NCBI GenBank assembly: GCA_903970145.1
Contig: CAJCHO010000125.1
Span: 1-63,404, forward strand
Length of the DNA: 63,404 bases
Direction of reading: 5' to 3'
From: Mycobacteriaceae bacterium
GTDB taxonomy: Bacteria; Pseudomonadota; Gammaproteobacteria; Burkholderiales; Burkholderiaceae_D
Shown: positions 37,973 through 47,696 of the stretch, piece by piece
Numbering within the stretch: position 1 is the stretch's first letter
Layout: each line of letters begins with the position of its first letter
The notes under the pieces: generated by a model
Database searches by the model: none
Told to the model about the DNA's origin: nothing
Seen by the model: the letters and a program-made list of their open reading frames with translations, nothing else
Position numbers and translations under genes: made by a program

Positions 37973-40900
37973 ATGAACAAGACCGTCATGCTGCGCATAT
38001 CCCCGATCGCCCTTGGCATTGCGCTTGCCTTCGGACACGCCTCCTCGATGGCCCAGGTGAGCGCCGCCGCAGGCGGCCCCAAGTTGGCAGCCGCAGCCAA
38101 CGGCGTTCCGATGGTCAACATCGTCGCCCCCAACGCGGCCGGAGTGTCGACCAATCTCTACAACCAGTTCAATGTCAGCTCCTCCGGGCTCATTCTGAAC
38201 AATGCCACGCAGGCGGTCGTCACCCAGCTTGGCGGCGCGATTCCGGCCAACGCCAGTCTGGGCACAACGGGAGCCAAAATCATCCTCAACGAAGTCGTGC
38301 AGACCAACCCATCGGCACTGGACGGCTATATCGAAGTCGGCGGCACGCCCGCCGATGTCGTCATCGCCAACCCTTCGGGCATCACCTGCAATGGCTGCGG
38401 CTTCGTCAATACGCCGCGCGTGACTCTGACCACCGGCACTCCGACTATGAGCGCGGCCGGCGCGCTCACCGGCTTTAGCGTTGCCGGCGGCACGATCGCC
38501 ATAGAGGGAACGGGCCTCGACGGGACGCGCCAGACCTACTTTGACATCCTCGCGCGCGCCATTACGCTGACCGGCCAGATCAATGCGCAGGACCTGCAAT
38601 TGGTTGGAGGCACGGAGAATTTCGATTACGCCAGTCGCACCGCAAGCGCCGTCGCGGGCGGTTCCGGCGCACCGCTATTTGCGATCGACTCCTCGGCTCT
38701 GGGCGGCATGTACGCCGACCGGATTCGCCTCGTTGCCACCGAAAACGGGGTCGGCGTGCGCATTCTGGGTAACGTCGCGGCTTCGACCACGGACCTGTCG
38801 ATCAATTCGGCGGGCGACATCCTGATTCAGGGCAAAATGAGCGCCGTCGGTAATGTGGATATCGACTATACCGGCACGGCGCCGGACAAGGGCGCGATCA
38901 TGATCTCGGGCGCCAGCAATCAGACCACCATCGGGGCAGGTGGCAACCTCAGTCTGAACTCGGGGGTCGGCGGCATCTCGCTGTCCGGGGCAGTACTGGG
39001 TGGCAACGCTGACACGAGCTTTACCGGCGCGAGTCTGACCGATAACGGCGGCAGTGGCGCCTTGCGCTTTGCCGGAGGGGCCCTGGCGGTCAACGTCCCG
39101 GGCGCGGTCATAATCGATGGCGCCGGCTGGAATGGCAGCAGCTCGCTGACCATCAATGCCGGCACCGTCAATCTTGGCTCGAATTCATCGATCACCAGCG
39201 CCACCAGCGGCACTGCCACTGGCGCGATAAGCCTCACCTCTTCGGGCGACCTCAATCTTGGTGGCTCGATCGCCGCAGGAAGCGCTCTGGACCTCGAATC
39301 GAGCATAGGCGCTATCCTGATCGGCAGTGGTGCAAAAATCAGTTCCACGGGCGGGGCGAGCGTGCTCGCCGCGACCACTGTCACCAATTCCGGCAGCCTT
39401 GAAGCTGGCGGCCGCGTGACGCTGGCAGGCGATCTGTCCGGTCAGAACCTGCAGGTCAACAACGAGGGGGTGCTCTCCTCGGGCGACCTCTTGACCATCA
39501 CGGGCTACGGCGGCGCAAGTGGTGTAGCGATCACCAACTACGCTGGCGCCACGGCAGCCGGCAACACGCTGTCGATCAATGCACAGCTGCTGAGCAATTC
39601 CGGCGCGATACAGGGCGTCAACGGCGCCACCATCGATGCCACGAGCCTGACCAACGCGGCCGGCGCCAAGCTGATTGGGTCAACCGGCGCATCGACCACC
39701 AGCATCACCAGTTCCTCCCTCGACAATGACGGCGTATTGCAGTCCGGCGGCATATTGAACCTTAACCTCGGAGCAAGTGTCACCAATTCGAGCACCGGTC
39801 AGATACTGGCCGGTGGCGATCTGAGGCTGCAAACCACGCTCTCGAGCTTTACCAACAGCGGCGTGATCCAGTCGGGTGGCACTCTGCTGATCAATGAGCC
39901 CAGCCTCGCCCTGAGCAATGCCGCCAATGCGCAGATCAGCGGCAACGAGCTCAACCTCGCCCTCGGGTCCCTGTCCAACTCCGGCCTGATCCAGGCAACG
40001 ACCTCGACCACCATGGCACTGGAAAGCGGGGGCTTTTCCAACAACGGCAGCGCCTCGTCGCTGATAACCTCGACCACGGGTTCGACTGCCAGCAATCTGT
40101 CAGCCTTCAACTGGTCCAATGCCGGCGTGATTTACTCGGTCGCACCGCTAAATCTGCAGGTCGGAGGCAGCTTCTCCAATACCTCGACCGGTGCAGTCGT
40201 TGCCAACGGCGCCCTGGCGATCACAGGACCGGGCGGGACCTCCCTGTCGCAATTCGCAAATAGTCCAGGGGGACTCGTCTTTGGCGGCACGAGCCTTTCG
40301 ATCACCAATTTCTACGAGATCTCCAACGGCCTGAACTGGACCCAGAATTCCTCACAGCAGTGGGTTGCCCAGATCGGCGAGATCCAGTCCAACGGCCTCA
40401 TTACTCTTACCGCCCTGCCCAGCGCCGGGACCATCACCAACTACGGCTTTATCGATGGCAACGGCGGCGTGAACATCAGCGCCCAGTCGTTTCGCAATAT
40501 CACTGTCGAGCCTCCCACGAGCTCGACTACGTCCTACGGCGCCGTCCCGAACTCGCAAACCTACAACATCGGCTACGATTCGAGCGCGATTTGTGCGATC
40601 GCTCCCGAGGTGTGCTATGCGAATGGCTCGGGAACGACCTACGGGATCAATCCGGTCTTCGGTATCTACGGCTACATCCCCTACGGTTTGAATACCGGCA
40701 TGTCCGGTCCCCCACCCTATGTCTCGACCCAGAACGGGCCGCTCCCGACCTACGCCGAGTTTTTCCTGTCGACCGGCATGGCGCCGTACACGCAGCCGCC
40801 GAACGCGGCGTGGACGCTCTACAACCAGGAATTCATTCAGGGCGACCTGTATCGGGCCTGGAGCGGTGAGGTGTACAAGGCCAATGCCTATCTCGCGACC

Positions 40901-43900
40901 CCGGTGCAGGCCCACGTCGACAGCCTCGGCGGAGACATCAATATCACGCTGGGCGCGACCGGCGGATATAACAGCGGTGGCCAGATCTCGTCCTACAACA
41001 ACATCAATTTCAATGCGCTTCCTGGAGTGCAGAGCACAAGCTTCGTCAATGAGACCATTTCCCACATGGTGCCGATCTACACCGCCGAGGGCATCGAGCA
41101 GTGGGTGCCACAGACCGGCCCGGGCGCCTTTGAGGTGAGCTATACGGGAGCCAACCAAGGCTGGGTGCTTGGCAATCAGCTCGTGACAGCGCCGGCCGAT
41201 CTCTCGGGCCCCATTACCACGCAATCGGTCTCGTTCATCGGTGCGACGATTCAGGCCGGTGGTACGGTCACTTTTGCTGCCCAGGTCACTCCCACCAATT
41301 CCACCTCGGGCGCGCAGTTTTCCATTCCCGGCGCCACCTCGCGCACGGTCGGTACCGGTACCTCGGTGGCGATGAGCGTGCCAGCGACCATCGCGGGCCT
41401 GTCGATCATCCTACCAACCAATCCGAATGGCCTCTACATTCTCGATCTCGCGCCAGGGGCGAGCTACCTCATCGAGAGCAACCCGCGCTATACCAACCTG
41501 CTCAATCCGGGCTTTGGTTCGGAGTACCTGATTACTACCCTCGGGCTCAATCCCGATGAGACCAGCGAGCGCCTGGGTGACCCGAGCTACGAGGACAGCC
41601 TCGTGCAGCAGGAGGTCAGCAACCTGACCGGACTCGCCCTGATCGATGGCGCGACCAACTCGGTCAGCCAGATGCAAACGCTGATGAATAACGCCGTCTG
41701 GGAAGCGCACTCCCTGAACCTTTCTCTGGGTGTCGCGCTCACACCGGCCCAGGTCAACAGCCTGCAGCAGGACATGGTGTGGCTGGTGCAAACCACGGTC
41801 GACGGACACACAGTATTGGCGCCGGTCGTCTATCTGGCAAGCGCCAGTCGCGCCGCGGCGTCAACGACTGCCACGATCGCGGCAACCAATATCGCCGTCT
41901 CGGGTTCGAGCAGCTTCACCAACGAAGGCAATGTCACGGCGACCAACAGTCTCAATATCCAGACGACCGGGGACATCAACAACCTTGGCGGAAGCATCTC
42001 GGGGGGCAATGTCGCCCTGACAAGCACCAGCGGCAATATCAACAGCACGACACTCGTGAATCGCTATGGCGACTCCGCCAATCACAACGACGTCATCGGC
42101 AGCCAGGCCTCGATCACCTCCACGGGCAATCTCGCGCTCACAGCGACAACCGGCAACATTACCGCCACCGGTTCCAACATTTCAGCTGGGGGCAACGCCA
42201 ACGTCACAGCCGGTGGCAACGTCTCGCTTGTCAATCAGGTCCTCGAGAGTGAAAAGACCACGCATACCTCGTCAGGCAACTGGCTCACCGGCGAATCCTC
42301 GACCACGACGGTCACCATCAATCAGTCATCCAATGGCTCGAGCCTGAGCGCTGGCGGCAATCTGACCATCAACGCCGGCAATGACCTGAACGTGACGGGC
42401 AGCCAGGTGGCCGGCGGCAATAATGTTGCCGTCAACGCGACCAACATCAATGTCGTCAACGGCACCACCACGAATTCGAACAGCGTCAGTACCAGCTCGT
42501 CAGGCTTTACCTCGGGCAACATGGGCATCGGCTATTCATCAAGCAGCAGCAACTCGTCCTATAGCCAGACCAACGTGATCGCCTCTGGCATCAGCGCCGG
42601 TCATGACGCCACGCTCAAGGGTTCGCAGACCGTCACGGTCACCGGTTCGGACCTTGCGGCAGGCAACAATCTGAACATCAATACCCAGACTCTGACGACC
42701 AACGCTGCCCAGAACACTGCCACGGCGAGCTCGAGTTCAAGCGGCTGGGGCATCAGTGCCGGTCTCTCCGGCAACACCAACTCTGCCGGCACCGACTTTG
42801 GCGGCAGCAGTTCCAACTCGAACGCCAATGGGGCGAGCTCCATCGCCCGGGTCTCCACCTTGACCTCGGGTGGCAACATGAACCTGGACACCGGCAGCAC
42901 AGGTACCATCAATGCCCAGGGCACGCAGGTGTTCGCCGGTGGCAATCTCACTCAGACCGGCCAGACCATCACCTACACGGCGGCACAGTCGACCACTTCG
43001 TCGAGCTCGAGTTCCAACTCCATCGGTGTCGGGATGCAATCGGGCGCGAATTACAACGTCGGCACCGCCGCCGGCAGCGCCTCGCAGGGCCTGATTCCCT
43101 CGGTCGGTGCACCCTCGGTCATGACCGGCATCACGGTCACCGACAACTCGTCGAGCAGTTCCCAGAACGGCACGACCGCCGTCGTCGGCTCGATTGTCGC
43201 GCGTGGCAACGTAACCTCGATCTCGACTGGCACGACAACGCTCGATGGCACGCAGATTCAGGCGGGCAACCAGGCGACGATCGGTGCTGGCACCCTGAAC
43301 TACAATGCCGCGCAGAACACTTCGAACTCGGCGAGCAACAGTACGAGTATCAGCGCGGGCGTCCAGGGCGGCGTCGACATCACCGGCAAGCCCGTGGGCG
43401 GTGGCGAAGGCAGTTACAGCAACTCCAACAGCAGCGGCAATTCGACGACTGCGGTTACCGGCACGCTGACGGCCAACAACGGCGTGACCATCGTTACGAC
43501 GGGCGACGCCAATTTCACTGGCACCAATATTGCGAGCGGCAATGGCGCGACGATAGCGGCCGGTGGCAACGTCAATTTCAATCAAGCCAACAACACCTCG
43601 AGTTCGAGCAACAGTAGCCAGAGCTATTCGGGCTCGCTCGGCAAGGACCAGAGTGGCGCGGGCGACAATGCCCAGGGATCATTCTCGGCCGCCCAATCCA
43701 ATGGCAGTGGCTCGTCGAGCACCGCAGTGGTAGGCAGCGTCACCGCCCAGGGTGGCATCTCGGTGAGCGCCGGCGCCAACGGTAGCCTTACCATGCAGGG
43801 CACGAACCTGCAATCGCCGGGCAACATTTCTCTCACGGCAGGACAGAACGTCAACCTGGGCGCAGCTACCAGCACCTCGAATTCGAGCAACTCATCCTGG

Positions 43901-45160
43901 AGTGCCGCCGGTTCGGCCGGCAAGGGCGACTCGGGCAGCAATGCCAATGGCAGCTTCCAGGTGGGCAACGGCAGTACCAGCAGCAGCACACAGCAGGGTG
44001 GCGTGATCCAGGGTCGCAACATCGCCATCACCTCCGGCCAGGACACCAATATTACCGGTACCCAGATCGCCGCGAATGGGGGCACGACCATCAACACGGG
44101 TGGCAACCTGAACGTGCAGTCGGCCCAGTCCACCACGTCCAATTCGAGCACCTCCTATGGCGCCTCGGCCGGCGGCAGCAGCAAGACACCGGCCAAGAGT
44201 TCCGACGGCAGCCAGCCCGGTGACGCAGCAGCCGGCAACGTGGGCTTTAACTACGGCAATAACAATGGCAATACGCTGACCAACCAGAACGCCACAATCT
44301 CGGGCGGCAGCGTGACCATCAACACTGCAAAGAACACGACCATAGCCGGTGGTAACGTCACTGGCGCCAACGTCAAGGTCAATGTCGGTGGCAATCTCAC
44401 GGTAACGAGCGTCGCCGACACCAGCAGTTCGTCGTCAAGCAACGCCGGCGGATATCTTGGGGCTGCAGATCCGAGCTCGAATATGGGCAAGCAGGGGCAG
44501 TACGGCGGCCAGCTGCGCGATGGCATCTCGGCCAATGGCGGCTCGAGCTCAAGCAATTCAAGCAATGTCGGCCTTGCCAGCGGTATCCAGGGTGCCGGAA
44601 GTACCACCGTCAATGTGCTGACAGGCACCACAACGCTCACCGGCGCCAATATCGGTAGCAATGGCAACACGGCCCTGAACACTGCCGGGCTGAGCACCAG
44701 CGGGATTACCCAGGGCACGAGTTCCTCGAGCGGCGGCTTTGCCGGAGGCCTCACGGCAAGTGGGGCAAGCACCCCGACAGCGAGCCCGCCGAGTTCATCA
44801 GCCACCAGCTCGACGATCAACTCGAGCATCGGTGGCCAGCCGATCCAGGCCAGTGTCAGCGTCGCTGCCGTCACGAGCGCGCTGAACCAGCCGGGCGTGC
44901 AGACGGCTCTGTTGCTGAACCGTGGCCTCAGTGCTGCAGTCGCCACCTACGGCAATAACATACCGGTGTCGGTGATGCAGCAGGTCCTGCAGAACGCGGG
45001 CGTCACGCCGCCCGCCAACGCAAGCGCCAGTCAACTGCGCAGCCTGATCGACAACGCGGTCGCGACCGGCAAAGGCACCCTTGTGCAATCGCTGACCAAC
45101 AGCAACATCCCGACGAGCCAGGTCACCAATCTCGTAAATTCAATCAGCCTTGCGAACTAG
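37973..45160 (+). CDS. Filamentous-hemagglutinin-like two-partner secretion exoprotein (TpsA)
   Basis: A 2395-residue adhesin-type exoprotein with GAGGAG 6 nt before the ATG. Signal peptide residues 1-28 (MLRISPIALGIALAFGHASS). Residues about 30-270 form the TPS secretion domain with the NPSGI motif at 133-137 and a CxxC pair C139/C142 (ITCNGCGFVNT). A long beta-helix follows. A Tyr/Pro-rich insertion lies near residues 863-980 with C874 and C881. Hemagglutinin repeats with Ser/Gly-rich excursions run from about 1300 to 2270. It ends in a small helical domain (about residues 2290-2395) without a recognisable CDI toxin. It is exported by TpsB upstream. Probable surface adhesin or biofilm factor; cargo function inferred. 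Confidence 0.93.
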   Translation: MNKTVMLRISPIALGIALAFGHASSMAQVSAAAGGPKLAAAANGVPMVNIVAPNAAGVSTNLYNQFNVSSSGLILNNATQAVVTQLGGAIPANASLGTTGAKIILNEVVQTNPSALDGYIEVGGTPADVVIANPSGITCNGCGFVNTPRVTLTTGTPTMSAAGALTGFSVAGGTIAIEGTGLDGTRQTYFDILARAITLTGQINAQDLQLVGGTENFDYASRTASAVAGGSGAPLFAIDSSALGGMYADRIRLVATENGVGVRILGNVAASTTDLSINSAGDILIQGKMSAVGNVDIDYTGTAPDKGAIMISGASNQTTIGAGGNLSLNSGVGGISLSGAVLGGNADTSFTGASLTDNGGSGALRFAGGALAVNVPGAVIIDGAGWNGSSSLTINAGTVNLGSNSSITSATSGTATGAISLTSSGDLNLGGSIAAGSALDLESSIGAILIGSGAKISSTGGASVLAATTVTNSGSLEAGGRVTLAGDLSGQNLQVNNEGVLSSGDLLTITGYGGASGVAITNYAGATAAGNTLSINAQLLSNSGAIQGVNGATIDATSLTNAAGAKLIGSTGASTTSITSSSLDNDGVLQSGGILNLNLGASVTNSSTGQILAGGDLRLQTTLSSFTNSGVIQSGGTLLINEPSLALSNAANAQISGNELNLALGSLSNSGLIQATTSTTMALESGGFSNNGSASSLITSTTGSTASNLSAFNWSNAGVIYSVAPLNLQVGGSFSNTSTGAVVANGALAITGPGGTSLSQFANSPGGLVFGGTSLSITNFYEISNGLNWTQNSSQQWVAQIGEIQSNGLITLTALPSAGTITNYGFIDGNGGVNISAQSFRNITVEPPTSSTTSYGAVPNSQTYNIGYDSSAICAIAPEVCYANGSGTTYGINPVFGIYGYIPYGLNTGMSGPPPYVSTQNGPLPTYAEFFLSTGMAPYTQPPNAAWTLYNQEFIQGDLYRAWSGEVYKANAYLATPVQAHVDSLGGDINITLGATGGYNSGGQISSYNNINFNALPGVQSTSFVNETISHMVPIYTAEGIEQWVPQTGPGAFEVSYTGANQGWVLGNQLVTAPADLSGPITTQSVSFIGATIQAGGTVTFAAQVTPTNSTSGAQFSIPGATSRTVGTGTSVAMSVPATIAGLSIILPTNPNGLYILDLAPGASYLIESNPRYTNLLNPGFGSEYLITTLGLNPDETSERLGDPSYEDSLVQQEVSNLTGLALIDGATNSVSQMQTLMNNAVWEAHSLNLSLGVALTPAQVNSLQQDMVWLVQTTVDGHTVLAPVVYLASASRAAASTTATIAATNIAVSGSSSFTNEGNVTATNSLNIQTTGDINNLGGSISGGNVALTSTSGNINSTTLVNRYGDSANHNDVIGSQASITSTGNLALTATTGNITATGSNISAGGNANVTAGGNVSLVNQVLESEKTTHTSSGNWLTGESSTTTVTINQSSNGSSLSAGGNLTINAGNDLNVTGSQVAGGNNVAVNATNINVVNGTTTNSNSVSTSSSGFTSGNMGIGYSSSSSNSSYSQTNVIASGISAGHDATLKGSQTVTVTGSDLAAGNNLNINTQTLTTNAAQNTATASSSSSGWGISAGLSGNTNSAGTDFGGSSSNSNANGASSIARVSTLTSGGNMNLDTGSTGTINAQGTQVFAGGNLTQTGQTITYTAAQSTTSSSSSSNSIGVGMQSGANYNVGTAAGSASQGLIPSVGAPSVMTGITVTDNSSSSSQNGTTAVVGSIVARGNVTSISTGTTTLDGTQIQAGNQATIGAGTLNYNAAQNTSNSASNSTSISAGVQGGVDITGKPVGGGEGSYSNSNSSGNSTTAVTGTLTANNGVTIVTTGDANFTGTNIASGNGATIAAGGNVNFNQANNTSSSSNSSQSYSGSLGKDQSGAGDNAQGSFSAAQSNGSGSSSTAVVGSVTAQGGISVSAGANGSLTMQGTNLQSPGNISLTAGQNVNLGAATSTSNSSNSSWSAAGSAGKGDSGSNANGSFQVGNGSTSSSTQQGGVIQGRNIAITSGQDTNITGTQIAANGGTTINTGGNLNVQSAQSTTSNSSTSYGASAGGSSKTPAKSSDGSQPGDAAAGNVGFNYGNNNGNTLTNQNATISGGSVTINTAKNTTIAGGNVTGANVKVNVGGNLTVTSVADTSSSSSSNAGGYLGAADPSSNMGKQGQYGGQLRDGISANGGSSSSNSSNVGLASGIQGAGSTTVNVLTGTTTLTGANIGSNGNTALNTAGLSTSGITQGTSSSSGGFAGGLTASGASTPTASPPSSSATSSTINSSIGGQPIQASVSVAAVTSALNQPGVQTALLLNRGLSAAVATYGNNIPVSVMQQVLQNAGVTPPANASASQLRSLIDNAVATGKGTLVQSLTNSNIPTSQVTNLVNSISLAN
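41870..44780 (+). repeat. Hemagglutinin repeat region within tpsA
   Basis: About seven imperfect protein modules of 85-105 residues follow one another. Each has a beta-helix core resembling GTNIASGNGATIAAGGNVNF, then a run of Ser/Asn/Thr, then a Gly/Ser-rich loop, then a strand such as TAVVGSVTAQGGIS. The DNA repeats are diverged (seen mainly at protein level), so copy-number change by recombination is less likely than with exact repeats. Boundaries are approximate. Confidence 0.6.
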
Positions 45161-45295
45161 CCGACACGAGGCAGTACGGCACCGGCGCACGTGACCCGCC
45201 GGTTGCCAAACCCATCGGCAGCAGTGAAGATGAGCGTTCGTACGCGCTGAGCCGGCCAGGTGCCGATGCACCTTGCCCACCCGAGGACAGGCACC

Positions 45296-47050
45296 ATGAC
45301 CCACGCCACGGTCGTAGCAGAAGCAATCAGCATCGAACAGGCGCGCTACATCAACGCCAACCTGCTGACGAGCGTCATCGGCGGCTTTTTCATTGCCTGC
45401 GTCGTGGCGGCCGTCTTCTGGGATGTCACGCCGCGTCCGACCCTGTTTATCTGGCTCGGCGCAAATTTCGTGCTGGCCGGCTATCGCCTCGGTGTACGAC
45501 ACCACTTCATGCGGCTCCCGGAAACATTCGACAATGCGCGCCGCAACGCCCGCTACTCGATGATCGGCACCACACTGTCGGGCGTGCAGTGGGGACTGTC
45601 GATCTTCTTTCTGATGCCTCTTGGCAACCTGCCCTTCGAGCTGCTCCTGGTGTTTGCGATCTCGAACATGGCAGTTGCCGCGATGTTCAGCTTTGGCGTG
45701 CACTACCCGACATTCCTGGCCTTTTTCGTGCCCTCAGTTGGCGGCGCAATCCTCGGCCTGTTCATTCGCGGCAGCACGCTCGAATTCGAAATCGGTTTGG
45801 GCATCGCGATCTTCGCACTGGTCGCCCTGCGGTTTGTGGCGGCCCTGTACCGCATGTTCCTGCGCACCTTCGAGCTGCGTTTCGAAAACCGCGACCTGGT
45901 CGATCAATTGACAGTCGAAAAGGAAGCGGCCGTATCTGCGAGCCTCGCAAAATCACGCTTTCTGGCCGCCGCCAGCCACGACCTGCGACAGCCGATGCAC
46001 GCGCTCAATCTCTACCTTGGCACGCTCGCCGGAATGGAGCTCTCCGGCAATGCGCGCGCCATGGTCGGCAATGTGCGCCAGTGCGCAGACACGATGGACG
46101 AGCTGTTTCGCGGGCTGCTCGATGTCTCGCGCCTGGACGCAGGGGCGGTGCAGACCGATCCGTGCCGCTTTCCAATCAATGAGCTGCTTGAGCGCATTCG
46201 CCTCGAGTTCGCACCGCAGGCACAGGCCAAGGGTCTGCGTTTGCGCGTGGCGCGCTGCCGTGCCATCGTGTATAGCGATCCTGCCCTGGTCGAGCGCATC
46301 CTGCGCAACTTCACTGCCAATGCCCTGCGTTATACCGAGCGTGGCTCGATCCTGATTGGATGCCGGCGCATGCGCGGCCAGGTCCGTGTCGCGGTCTACG
46401 ACACCGGTCCCGGGATCGCCCCCGAACATCGCAAAGTCATATTCGAAGAGTTCTACCAGATAGCCAACCCCAATCGGGATCGCACCCGCGGCATCGGGCT
46501 GGGTCTGGCGATCGTCGAGCGCCTGGCACGACTGCTCAATGCTGCGCTTACGCTCGAATCACAACCCGGTCGCGGGTCCATGTTCGCGGTCGATCTGCCA
46601 CGCGGCATCGGCCCCGTCACGACCTCTCATGCACAACCACAGGCTCTCAGACAGGATCAAGTCAGCGGCGCACTGGTGGTCGTCGTCGACGACGAAGAGC
46701 CGATCCTGTCGGCCATGCGCGGCCTGCTCACCCAGTGGGGCTGCAGTATAGTCACCGCGCGCTCAGGTAGCGAAGCGATACAGGCGCTGGCGGCGAGTCC
46801 GCGCGCGCCCGATGCCCTGATCTGCGACTTTCGCCTCGCCGATGGCGAGGACGGCATCGCCGTGATTGGCGCCGTGTGCGCCGAGTTCAATACCGACATT
46901 CCCTCGCTGATTCTGACCGGGGATACCGGACCGGATCGCCTGCGTCAGATCACCGCTAGTGGCTTTGCAGTGCTGCATAAGCCGATCGACAGCAACACCT
47001 TGCGCCTGGCACTGGCGCGGTTGCTCGAACCCGCTCACTCCGAGGTATAG
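45296..47050 (+). CDS. Membrane hybrid histidine kinase with C-terminal receiver domain
   Basis: About 584 residues; GAGG lies 9 nt before the ATG. Six or so transmembrane helices occupy residues about 25-190, with little periplasmic sequence, so the sensor is intramembrane. A coiled coil leads to the HisKA domain with H228 in AAASHDLRQPMHALNLYL. The ATPase domain has NFTANALRYTERG (N box), YDTGPGIAPEH (G1) and RGIGLGLAIVERLA (G2). The receiver domain has acidic VVDDEEP and phospho-acceptor D511 in LICDFRLADGEDG, with K in LHKPID. No HPt domain. It lies 135 nt after tpsA with no terminator seen, and its 3' end overlaps the convergent response regulator by 16 nt. Confidence 0.93.
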   Translation: MTHATVVAEAISIEQARYINANLLTSVIGGFFIACVVAAVFWDVTPRPTLFIWLGANFVLAGYRLGVRHHFMRLPETFDNARRNARYSMIGTTLSGVQWGLSIFFLMPLGNLPFELLLVFAISNMAVAAMFSFGVHYPTFLAFFVPSVGGAILGLFIRGSTLEFEIGLGIAIFALVALRFVAALYRMFLRTFELRFENRDLVDQLTVEKEAAVSASLAKSRFLAAASHDLRQPMHALNLYLGTLAGMELSGNARAMVGNVRQCADTMDELFRGLLDVSRLDAGAVQTDPCRFPINELLERIRLEFAPQAQAKGLRLRVARCRAIVYSDPALVERILRNFTANALRYTERGSILIGCRRMRGQVRVAVYDTGPGIAPEHRKVIFEEFYQIANPNRDRTRGIGLGLAIVERLARLLNAALTLESQPGRGSMFAVDLPRGIGPVTTSHAQPQALRQDQVSGALVVVVDDEEPILSAMRGLLTQWGCSIVTARSGSEAIQALAASPRAPDALICDFRLADGEDGIAVIGAVCAEFNTDIPSLILTGDTGPDRLRQITASGFAVLHKPIDSNTLRLALARLLEPAHSEV

Positions 47051-47685
47051 AGCCCGAGCCGACGCGCCGCGAGGACCGCCTGGGTCCGATTGGCAACCGA
47101 CAGCGCCCGCAAAATCGACGACACGTGGATTTTTACGGTGATTTCCGCGATCGAGAGCCGTAAGCCGATCTCCTTGTTGGAATGTCCTTGACACAGCAGT
47201 GCGAGGATCTCGAGCTGGCGCGGCGTCATCGCCAGGTCTGCTCCGTCCCCGATTGGTACCAGGCCCGCCGGCGTCACCCACTGAGGTGCTGCTACCGAGC
47301 CGTCGAGGGCCCGACGCAGCACGTCGACTATCAAGGGTCGCGAGGCTGCCTTCGAGACGAACACCGAAGTTCCGGCACGAATTGCAGCCACCACATCGTG
47401 GCGATCGTCGGAGGCCGAGATCGCGATCAGGATAGCGTTCGGGCAGGCGCGCCGGAATGCCGCCATGGCTTCCACTCCGGCCAGACCTGGCAGACCGGGA
47501 TCGAGCAGAACCAGTTTGAGGTCCGACATCGAACTGGCAAGTCGCAGGCCGTCCTCAGCCGAGCCGACCGCCGCGATCTGCTCGGGCGCGAACAGCTCGG
47601 ACACCAGATGCATGAGGGCGTCGCGGTAAAGCGGGTGGTCCTCGATGATGAGAGCCGACTGGCTCAAGGACGCCGCTTGAGTCAC
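47035..47685 (-). CDS. LuxR/NarL-family response regulator
   Basis: A 216-residue regulator starting at GTG. The receiver domain has acidic ED at residues 15-16 (LIIEDHPLYRDAL), phospho-acceptor D62 in LLDPGLPGLAG and K112 in VFVSKAASRP. A LuxR-type HTH covers about residues 150-212 (MTPRQLEILALLCQGHSNKE, TVKIHVSSILRALSVANRTQ). Its 3' end overlaps the hybrid kinase gene by 16 nt; it starts 11 nt after scoB and is probably the last gene of scoA-scoB-regulator. The kinase and this regulator are the likely cognate pair, by adjacency. Targets unknown; the tpsB promoter is the best candidate. Confidence 0.92.
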   Translation of the reverse strand: MTQAASLSQSALIIEDHPLYRDALMHLVSELFAPEQIAAVGSAEDGLRLASSMSDLKLVLLDPGLPGLAGVEAMAAFRRACPNAILIAISASDDRHDVVAAIRAGTSVFVSKAASRPLIVDVLRRALDGSVAAPQWVTPAGLVPIGDGADLAMTPRQLEILALLCQGHSNKEIGLRLSIAEITVKIHVSSILRALSVANRTQAVLAARRLGLYTSE

Positions 47686-47696
47686 CGCGGGCCTGC

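Noticed and set aside
42000-44800. CRISPR-like or tandem DNA repeats
   Set aside because: The periodicity is at protein level inside one reading frame; the DNA copies are diverged and have no repeat-spacer structure.
44251-44946. Long minus-strand open frames opposite tpsA
   Set aside because: They arise from the repetitive Ser/Gly/Thr codon use of tpsA and give low-complexity Leu/Pro/Val sequence with no domain.
37973-45160. Contact-dependent growth inhibition (CDI) system
   Set aside because: tpsB/tpsA architecture fits, but no VENN-type junction, no toxin domain at the C-terminus and no immunity gene downstream were seen.
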